From contig JAEDFR010000046.1 in NCBI GenBank assembly GCA_016297945.1, positions 1 to 17,338 on the forward strand: a stretch of 17,338 bases of DNA, written 5' to 3'. The notes under the pieces are model-generated. The model was not told the DNA's origin, ran no database searches, and was given only the letters and a program-made list of their open reading frames with translations. The stretch comes from Lachnospiraceae bacterium. Lineage in GTDB: Bacteria; Bacillota; Clostridia; Lachnospirales; Lachnospiraceae. Each line of letters begins with the position of its first letter. The first letter of the stretch is position 1. A program made the translations under genes and the position numbers. Positions 12,841-17,338 of this stretch are shown here, piece by piece.

Positions 12841-14448
12841 ATGGCAGTTAAGTACGTATTCGTAACTGGTGGTGTCGTATCCGGACTGGGAAAAGGCATT
12901 ACCGCAGCATCTTTGGGCAGACTCTTAAAAGCACGTGGTTACACTGTGACAATGCAGAAGTTTGATCCTTACATCAATATTGACCCCGGTACCATGAATC
13001 CAATTCAACATGGCGAAGTATATGTTACCGACGATGGAATTGAGACAGACCTTGACTTAGGTCATTACGAAAGATTTATTGATGAAAATCTTGACAAAAA
13101 TTCCAACGTTACAACCGGTAAAGTATACTGGTCTGTATTACAGAAAGAACGCCACGGAGATTATGGCGGTGGTACTGTTCAGGTTATCCCTCATATTACC
13201 AATGAGATTAAAAGCCGTTTTTACCGGAATGACAAAGACGATGAGATGCATATCGCAATCATCGAAGTCGGTGGAACGGTCGGCGACATTGAAAGTCAGC
13301 CGTTTTTGGAATCCATTCGTCAGTTTCAGCATGAGGTTGGACATGAAAATGCCATTCTCATCCATGTTACCCTGATTCCTTATCTGAAAGCATCAGAAGA
13401 AATGAAAACAAAACCTACACAGGCTTCCGTCAAAGAACTTCAGGGTATGGGAATCTGGCCGGACATCATTGTCTGTCGGAGTGAGCATCCGCTTGATGCG
13501 CAGATCAAAGACAAGATTGCTCTGTTTTGTAATGTTCCAACCCATTGTGTCTTGCAGAATCTGGATGTTCCTTATTTATATGAAGCTCCGCTTGCAATGG
13601 AAAAGGAAAAGCTTGCGGATGTTGTCTGCAAAGCCCTGCATTTAGACTGTAAAGAACCGGATTTATCTGACTGGATTCAGATGGTAGATTTATTGCACAA
13701 TCCCAACCATGAAGTAACGGTTGCTCTGGTAGGAAAATATATTCAGCTACATGATGCCTACTTAAGTGTTGTTGAATCATTAAAACACGGCGGCATTTAT
13801 GCGCGCACAACCGTCAATATCAAGTGGATTGATTCCGAGACCGTTACGGATGATACCGTTTCGGATTTATTAGGCGATGTTGATGGCATCTTAGTTCCCG
13901 GAGGTTTTGGTTTCCGCGGTATAGAAGGAAAAATTACAGCGATAAAATATGCACGTGAACACAATGTTCCATTTTTAGGACTATGTCTTGGCATGCAGCT
14001 CTCTATCGTTGAGTATGCCCGAAATGTCATCGGCTATTCCGATGCACATACCGTAGAATTTGATCCCGATACCAAACATCCCGTTATCTCTCTCATGCCG
14101 GATCAAAACGGCGTAATAGATATCGGAGGCACTTTAAGACTTGGCTCTTATCCTTGTATTCTGGATAAAGCTTCACTGGCTTATCGGCTATACGGAAGCG
14201 AAACCATTCATGAAAGACACAGACATCGCTATGAAGTCAACAATGATTTCCGCGAAGATTTAACGAAAAACGGGCTTAAGCTTTCCGGCATTTCTCCGGA
14301 CGGACGCATTGTCGAAATGTGTGAGCTTCCTACGCATCCGTTTTTTATTGCAACACAGGCTCATCCCGAGTTTAAATCAAGACCAAACAGACCGCATCCC
14401 TTATTCAGGGGCTTTGTCGAAGCGGCTTTAAAACATAGTCAATTATAA
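12841..14448 (+). CDS. pyrG: CTP synthase (glutamine hydrolysing)
   Basis: Makes CTP from UTP, ATP and glutamine, the last step of pyrimidine nucleotide synthesis. It has 535 residues, full length. The N-terminal synthetase domain (1-265) shows KYVFVTGGVVSGLGKGI (4-20) with the P-loop, and DPYINIDPGTMNP (42-54). The C-terminal class I glutaminase domain has GGFGFRG (354-360), the nucleophile Cys382 in GLCLGMQ, and His508 and Glu510 in AHPEF. The ATG follows AGGAGGA (12827-12833), spaced 7 bases. The leader is only about 20 nt, so the CTP-sensing attenuator with GGGC start known from Bacillus pyrG is absent. The DUF1846 gene follows after 11 bases with its ribosome binding site overlapping the pyrG stop codon. 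Confidence 0.97.
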   Translation: MAVKYVFVTGGVVSGLGKGITAASLGRLLKARGYTVTMQKFDPYINIDPGTMNPIQHGEVYVTDDGIETDLDLGHYERFIDENLDKNSNVTTGKVYWSVLQKERHGDYGGGTVQVIPHITNEIKSRFYRNDKDDEMHIAIIEVGGTVGDIESQPFLESIRQFQHEVGHENAILIHVTLIPYLKASEEMKTKPTQASVKELQGMGIWPDIIVCRSEHPLDAQIKDKIALFCNVPTHCVLQNLDVPYLYEAPLAMEKEKLADVVCKALHLDCKEPDLSDWIQMVDLLHNPNHEVTVALVGKYIQLHDAYLSVVESLKHGGIYARTTVNIKWIDSETVTDDTVSDLLGDVDGILVPGGFGFRGIEGKITAIKYAREHNVPFLGLCLGMQLSIVEYARNVIGYSDAHTVEFDPDTKHPVISLMPDQNGVIDIGGTLRLGSYPCILDKASLAYRLYGSETIHERHRHRYEVNNDFREDLTKNGLKLSGISPDGRIVEMCELPTHPFFIATQAHPEFKSRPNRPHPLFRGFVEAALKHSQL

Positions 14449-14459
14449 GGAAAATTTAC

Positions 14460-15950
14460 ATGAAAAAAGGATTTGATAACAACAAATATCTTTCCATGCA
14501 ATCTGAGCATATCCGTGAAAGAATCAAAAAATTTGATAATAAGCTTTATTTGGAATTCGGCGGTAAATTATTTGACGATTACCATGCATCCAGAGTATTA
14601 CCGGGATTTGAGCCCGATTCCAAATTGCAGATGCTGTTACAGTTAAAAGACCAGGCAGAAATCGTAATTGTCATCAGTGCCGAAGATATTGAAAGCAACA
14701 AAATTCGTGGCGACTATGGGATTACCTATGATCTTGACGTGTTACGACTGATCGATGCTTTTTCAAGCAGAGGTCTTTTTGTCGGCAGTGTCTGTCTGAC
14801 AAAATATGCTGCACAGCCCCAGGCTGAATTATTCGAAAAAAAATTGCATGATCTTGGTATCAAATCCTATCGTCATTATAAAATTTCAGGCTATCCCAAT
14901 GATGTCGCAAAAATCGTAAGTGACGAAGGCTACGGAAAAAATGATTATATTGAGACTGAACGACCTTTAGTTGTCATCACGGCACCCGGACCCGGAAGCG
15001 GAAAAATGGCAACCTGCCTTTCCCAGCTTTATCATGAATACAAGCGTGGAATCAAAGCCGGATATGCCAAATTCGAAACTTTCCCAATCTGGAACATTCC
15101 GTTAAAGCATCCGGTTAACTTAGCTTATGAAGCAGCAACCGCAGACTTAAATGATGTCAATATGATTGATCCTTTTCACTTGGAAGCCTACGGTCAGACT
15201 ACCGTAAACTACAATCGTGACATTGAAATTTTTCCGGTTGTGGAATCCATGCTTGAAATGATTTCCGGCGAAAGTATCTATAAATCTCCTACAGATATGG
15301 GAGTTAATATGGCCGGCAATTGTATTGTAGACGATGAAGCCTGCCGTGAAGCTTCCAAATGTGAAATCATCCGCAGATATTATAAATGTTTGTGCGAGCA
15401 ACGCATCAGCGGTGTAGCTAAAGATGATTTATATAAACTGGAGTTATTGATGAATCAGGCCGGCATTTCCACATCGTATCGCCAGGTTGTAACAGCAGCT
15501 GCACAAAGGTCAGAGCAGACCGGTGATCATCCGGCTGTCGCCATAGAATTGCCCGACGGAAAAGTCGTTACAGGAAAAACCGGGGATCTTCTCGGAGCTT
15601 CCGCATCAGCTTTATTAAATGCCTTAAAAGAACTGGCCGGAATTGATCATGAAGTGGATTTAGTATCCGCAACATCCATTGCACCTATTCAGAAGCTGAA
15701 AACAGATTATTTAGGAAGCCGCAATCCCCGTCTTCATACCGACGAAATACTGATTGCACTTTCCACTTCCGCCGCAGATAATGCGCTTGCTGCCAAAGCT
15801 TTGGAACAGCTTCCGAAACTAAACGGATGTGATGCGCATTCCACTGTCATTCTGTCTTCTGTCGATGATAAAATGTTCAAAAGACTTGGTATTCAGTTGA
15901 CCTGTGAGCCACGCTATGAAGAGGAAGAAAGATTGTACCATAAATCTTAG
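14460..15950 (+). CDS. DUF1846 family protein of unknown function
   Basis: A 496-residue soluble protein of the DUF1846 family, common in Firmicutes but without an assigned reaction that I can name. The N-terminus begins KGFDNNKYLSMQSEHIRERI. A possible nucleotide-binding loop, APGPGSGK, is at 175-182 after the hydrophobic strand LVVITAP, in the manner of a P-loop. Other marked segments are FETFPIWNIPLKHPVNLAYE (205-224) and PTDMGVNMAGN (277-287), followed by a cysteine-rich stretch (Cys288, 295, 301, 310, 312). No signal peptide or membrane helix is seen. AAGGA (14447-14451) overlaps the pyrG stop and lies 8 bases before the ATG, so the gene is translationally coupled to CTP synthase. This suggests, but does not prove, a role tied to nucleotide metabolism. 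Confidence 0.88.
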   Translation: MKKGFDNNKYLSMQSEHIRERIKKFDNKLYLEFGGKLFDDYHASRVLPGFEPDSKLQMLLQLKDQAEIVIVISAEDIESNKIRGDYGITYDLDVLRLIDAFSSRGLFVGSVCLTKYAAQPQAELFEKKLHDLGIKSYRHYKISGYPNDVAKIVSDEGYGKNDYIETERPLVVITAPGPGSGKMATCLSQLYHEYKRGIKAGYAKFETFPIWNIPLKHPVNLAYEAATADLNDVNMIDPFHLEAYGQTTVNYNRDIEIFPVVESMLEMISGESIYKSPTDMGVNMAGNCIVDDEACREASKCEIIRRYYKCLCEQRISGVAKDDLYKLELLMNQAGISTSYRQVVTAAAQRSEQTGDHPAVAIELPDGKVVTGKTGDLLGASASALLNALKELAGIDHEVDLVSATSIAPIQKLKTDYLGSRNPRLHTDEILIALSTSAADNALAAKALEQLPKLNGCDAHSTVILSSVDDKMFKRLGIQLTCEPRYEEEERLYHKS

Positions 15951-16027
15951 CAAAGTAACTATTAAATGCCGGATTTCAAACGCAGACCTAAAGGTCTTTG
16001 AGCAAAGAAATCCGGCATTATTTTTTT
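15951..16027 (+). terminator. Forked-hairpin terminator, related to the 1067-1120 hairpin
   Basis: AATGCCGGATTTC (15965-15977) and GAAATCCGGCATT (16007-16019) form a perfect 13-bp stem. An inner hairpin AGACC-TAAA-GGTCT (15984-15997) sits in the loop, and ATTTTTTT follows on the plus strand. It ends the pyrG-DUF1846 operon and may also act on the converging epimerase transcript. Read on the minus strand, 16019-15951 aligns along its length with 1067-1134, including a shared flank CATTTAATA...TACTTTG. Confidence 0.85.
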
Positions 16028-16083
16028 GTATTTCTGAAACAAAAAATTGCACGAAAAGATGCCAATTTATTGACCTCTAATCC

Positions 16084-16971
16084 TTATATTACAGGATGAA
16101 AAACCATACAATATCCGGCTTCAAATTTCTCCTGCGCTTTTAAACACTGTATATATTCTCTTTTTGAGATATCCCCTGAGAAACCGGTGTCATCACTTCT
16201 TCCAAACCATGGTTCAATACAAACAAACGGTGCATTTTTACCTTCCGGAGACCAGATTGCAAACAGTGGTGTATCAAATATAACATCTACAATCTGCTTT
16301 CCTTCGGGATCTGCAATTCCAACTTTCCCGGTCTGATTTCCTTCTATCATATAGGTACATCTGTCAAAGAATCCATCTGTTATAGTTGCATATCCGTCAG
16401 TCAGAGGTAAAATCAAATCTTCTTTTACAGCCAGACCGGTATCCAATGTATTTCCATGATGATGAATTTCAGATACACCATCAAAGGTCAGGCGGTAACC
16501 TGTCTTTTTGTTTTCACCATGCACCGGACACAAAAATGCCGGATGTGCACCGATGGAAAAATATAAATCAGATTCTGCCGGATTTTCAACCTTCCACAAT
16601 ACATCAACCTGATCCCTTGTCAAACGATATCCGATAGAAAGAATAAAAGCAAATGGATACTTTTCCATCGTCTCATCATTGGATTTTAAACAAAACCAGA
16701 TTTCTTCCTCTGTCTGCGAAACCAGACTATGCTCCATATCCCTTGCAAATCCATGCTGACCCATGGGATAATCCTTCCCCTGCCAGCTAAACTTTTTATC
16801 CTTCATACTTCCGACAAAAGGGAATAAAACAGGAGAGGTCCTTCCCCAGAATTTTTTATTACCATACCACATATATTCCCGATTGTTGTCTTTACGAATC
16901 ACTGATTTTAATTCTGCTCCAAAAGAATCGATCTCAACTTTCAAAATATCATTTTCTAAAAAATATCTCAT
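16084..16971 (-). CDS. Aldose 1-epimerase family protein (LacX-like)
   Basis: A 295-residue galactose-mutarotase-fold protein close to the LacX/YihR group, expected to interconvert anomers of a hexose or hexose phosphate in the cytosol. FWGRTSPVLFPFVG (41-54) and GQHGFARD (71-78, His73) mark the sugar site. His143 in GAHPAF is the likely general acid, and Glu253 in CIEPWFG the likely general base. The ATG follows AGGAGGT (16976-16982), spaced 4 bases. It converges with the DUF1846 gene and shares the hairpin between them. A dyad lies 35-54 bases upstream. It has no lac or gal genes beside it, so its substrate is unknown. Confidence 0.9.
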   Translation of the reverse strand: MRYFLENDILKVEIDSFGAELKSVIRKDNNREYMWYGNKKFWGRTSPVLFPFVGSMKDKKFSWQGKDYPMGQHGFARDMEHSLVSQTEEEIWFCLKSNDETMEKYPFAFILSIGYRLTRDQVDVLWKVENPAESDLYFSIGAHPAFLCPVHGENKKTGYRLTFDGVSEIHHHGNTLDTGLAVKEDLILPLTDGYATITDGFFDRCTYMIEGNQTGKVGIADPEGKQIVDVIFDTPLFAIWSPEGKNAPFVCIEPWFGRSDDTGFSGDISKREYIQCLKAQEKFEAGYCMVFHPVI

Positions 16972-17005
16972 GGTTACCTCCTGCTAACTCATATTGTTTT
17001 ATCTT

Positions 17006-17025
17006 ACACATTTCTGTGTTACACA
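17006..17025. promoter_or_regulatory. Overlapping dyads upstream of the epimerase gene
   Basis: ACACA-TTTC-TGTGT (17006-17019) and TGTGT-T-ACACA (17015-17025) share an arm, giving three alternating half-sites. They could be an operator for the epimerase gene. No good promoter was recognised around them. Confidence 0.3.
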
Positions 17026-17086
17026 AATCCATTTCATACATGCTTTTTGCTTGTTTTTTATTCCTATAATTAACAAGATACATGTC

Positions 17087-17338
17087 TCAGCAACCCTCAT
17101 TCACATCATCGATAATTTGTCCCTGTTCTACATGCGGATTGATAAAGTTGTTATATGCATATTCCCATAATTTTTCAGAACCTTCTTTGGTTTTCTCATT
17201 ACGACCCAAAATTTGGCTGATTTTTACCTTTTTTTCTGCCCAGGATTTTCCGTCGGATGCATGATTTAACATCGTTGGTTGTACATTATCCATAGTATGC
17301 GCAAATTTTGCTTCAGCACTTTCCCATGCCTCAAATTC
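17087..17338 (-). CDS. HD-domain phosphohydrolase, C-terminal part
   Basis: The last 83 residues of a gene that enters from the right edge; the frame is open to the window end. EFEAWESAEAKFAHTMDNVQP at the visible start resembles the later part of HD-domain hydrolases of the HD_3/YfbR-like group, which act on nucleotides or phosphate esters. The conserved acid in HTMDNVQP would be the distal metal-binding Asp of the HD motif. The HD pair itself lies outside the window. The remaining part, with GKSW, QILGRNEKTKEG and LWEYAY, is consistent with that group. It ends TGA at 17087, with no clear terminator before the epimerase gene 115 bases on. Confidence 0.75.
   Translation of the reverse strand, partial: EFEAWESAEAKFAHTMDNVQPTMLNHASDGKSWAEKKVKISQILGRNEKTKEGSEKLWEYAYNNFINPHVEQGQIIDDVNEGC

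Noticed and set aside
12641..12865. 74-codon open frame upstream of and overlapping pyrG
   Set aside because: It is made from repeat copy C plus the pyrG promoter, overlaps pyrG out of frame, and has no ribosome binding site at its start.

Overview
The window looks like ordinary chromosomal sequence from a low-GC Gram-positive anaerobe of the class Clostridia, most likely a Lachnospiraceae relative. The grounds are the AT-rich intergenic DNA, strong AGGAGG-type ribosome binding sites, sigma-A type promoters, and the clustering of hprK, a ROK glucokinase, murB, whiA and an HPr-like gene. No rRNA, tRNA, CRISPR array, transposase or phage gene was seen. This taxonomic call is an inference from gene content, not from a marker gene search.

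Layout, left to right. An ammonium transporter gene runs off the left edge on the minus strand (1-712). About 835 bases without a credible protein gene follow (713-1547). They hold the amt promoter and leader, a 24-bp dyad, and a head-to-head pair of repeat elements around a 15-bp-stem hairpin. Then, all on the minus strand, come class II fructose-bisphosphate aldolase, a diacylglycerol-kinase-family lipid kinase, an HPr-like protein without the catalytic histidine, WhiA, MurB, ROK glucokinase, HPr kinase/phosphorylase, UvrC and FtsH. FtsH and CTP synthase (pyrG, plus strand) diverge from a 326-bp region that carries a third repeat copy. pyrG is coupled to a DUF1846 gene. That pair ends at a hairpin related to the one near amt and converges on a LacX-like aldose-1-epimerase gene. 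An HD-domain hydrolase gene is cut by the right edge.

How the genes fit together. HprK, glucokinase, the Crh-like protein and aldolase form a carbon-flux and carbon-catabolite-control neighbourhood. HprK would be expected to phosphorylate Ser46 of the HPr-like protein, which has Glu15 instead of His15 and so cannot relay PTS phosphate. MurB, WhiA and the HPr-like gene are closely spaced and probably one operon. They link cell-wall synthesis and division control to carbon signalling, but rapZ and yvcK, which usually sit between murB and whiA in Firmicutes, are absent here. pyrG and the DUF1846 gene form a second operon.

The most unusual material is non-coding. A repeat core of about 100 nt occurs three times (983-1084 minus, 1106-1201 plus, 12638-12738 plus) with conserved blocks at nearly constant spacing. 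A hairpin is shared by 1067-1134 and 15951-16019, and its stem differs between the copies by compensating base pairs. The amt promoter is followed within a few bases by a strong intrinsic-terminator hairpin.
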